A stretch of DNA of 6,594 nucleotides from an uncultured Saprospiraceae bacterium (lineage in GTDB: Bacteria > Bacteroidota > Bacteroidia > Chitinophagales > Saprospiraceae): positions 1-6,594 of the forward strand of contig CALHBW010000107.1 of assembly GCA_937930625.1 (NCBI GenBank), read 5' to 3'. The position numbers and the translations under genes are program-made. Below the pieces are notes generated by a model, which saw only the letters and a program-made list of their open reading frames with translations, had not been told where the DNA came from and did not search any database. Position 1 is the stretch's first letter. Every line of letters starts with the position of its first letter. Positions 6,285 to 6,594 of the stretch are shown here, piece after piece.

Positions 6285-6594
6285 TTATTTCTTTGTTTTA
6301 AATGCTTGCAATATATCGTATTTTATTCGTCTTTTCAGCTTATTTATTAATGTTTTTTCTCCTTTTAATTTCTTGTCAAATATATCTTTCTGTATGGTAT
6401 AATTTTCTGATTTAATGTCAACTTCTTCTACTTTTCCTTTCTTTACGATGACAAATAATTCTTTTGGGTTGTACTTATCTCCCTCTTCCATCAGTAAGGT
6501 TTTTATACCTGCTTTTCTAAATACATTTCTCAAAGAATGTACATTAAAATAATACGTATGAACGACCCTAAACCAATTATCCAATAATTTACTA
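6285..6594 (-). CDS. Probable SAM-dependent methyltransferase, C-terminal part
   Basis: The reading frame is open from the right edge of the window, so the gene is cut at its 5' end; a TTG at 6584-6582 is not a convincing start since codons upstream of it (S-K-L) remain open. About 103 codons are visible. The segment HTYYFNVHSLRNVFRKAGI, followed by a strand ending in ELFVIVKKGK, is typical of the last helix and strands of class I SAM-dependent methyltransferases (Methyltransf_11/23 type), where a HxYxF-x3-SL-x3-F-x2-AG pattern is common. The SAM-binding motifs would lie outside the window, so substrate and activity cannot be judged. A lysine-rich tail of about 45 residues after the domain is unusual. 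The coding sequence is visibly more A+T-rich than the neighbouring LamG gene, which may reflect horizontal transfer, as often seen in polysaccharide-related clusters. Confidence 0.55.
   Translation of the reverse strand, partial: SKLLDNWFRVVHTYYFNVHSLRNVFRKAGIKTLLMEEGDKYNPKELFVIVKKGKVEEVDIKSENYTIQKDIFDKKLKGEKTLINKLKRRIKYDILQAFKTKK

Overview
The window looks like a chromosomal segment from an A+T-rich member of the Bacteroidota, most likely a Saprospiria/Lewinella-like marine or sludge bacterium. This is inference. It rests on the kinds of exported proteins present (a CARDB-S8 protease, a TPR-CHAT protein with a C-terminal membrane anchor, and a LamG protein with an IPTL-type C-terminal sorting signal) and on the lack of Shine-Dalgarno sequences before the starts. 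No marker gene in the window fixes the taxonomy.

Layout. Positions 1-851 hold no convincing gene but are rich in small structures: a repeated near-palindrome TCGTCTGACGA, a strong hairpin with a competing alternative stem at 245-301, a block at 667-784 that could fold into a compact multi-helix RNA, and an 8-bp dyad at 806-832 just before the first gene. Two plus-strand genes follow. The first (852-2486) encodes an exported subtilisin-like S8 serine protease with an N-terminal CARDB domain and a putative prodomain carrying a Cys-x-Cys motif. A hairpin terminator (2535-2565) separates it from the second (2592-5288), an exported TPR-CHAT cysteine protease homologue with a C-terminal transmembrane anchor. 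A long perfect inverted repeat at 5333-5383 sits between this gene and the convergent minus-strand genes and probably ends transcription from both sides. On the minus strand are a LamG-like secreted protein with a VPTLSEW C-terminal sorting signal (5413-6264) and, upstream of it and running off the right edge, the C-terminal end of a probable SAM-dependent methyltransferase (6285-6594).

How the genes may work together. Both plus-strand genes encode predicted extracytoplasmic proteases with intact catalytic residues, one serine-type and one caspase-like. TPR-CHAT proteins are regulated proteases in other systems, and S8 proteases are usually made as zymogens, so an envelope proteolytic switch in which one activates the other is a reasonable hypothesis. 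The terminator between them argues against a simple two-gene transcript, and nothing in the sequence proves interaction. The LamG protein is probably a separate surface protein handled by an exosortase-type system encoded elsewhere.
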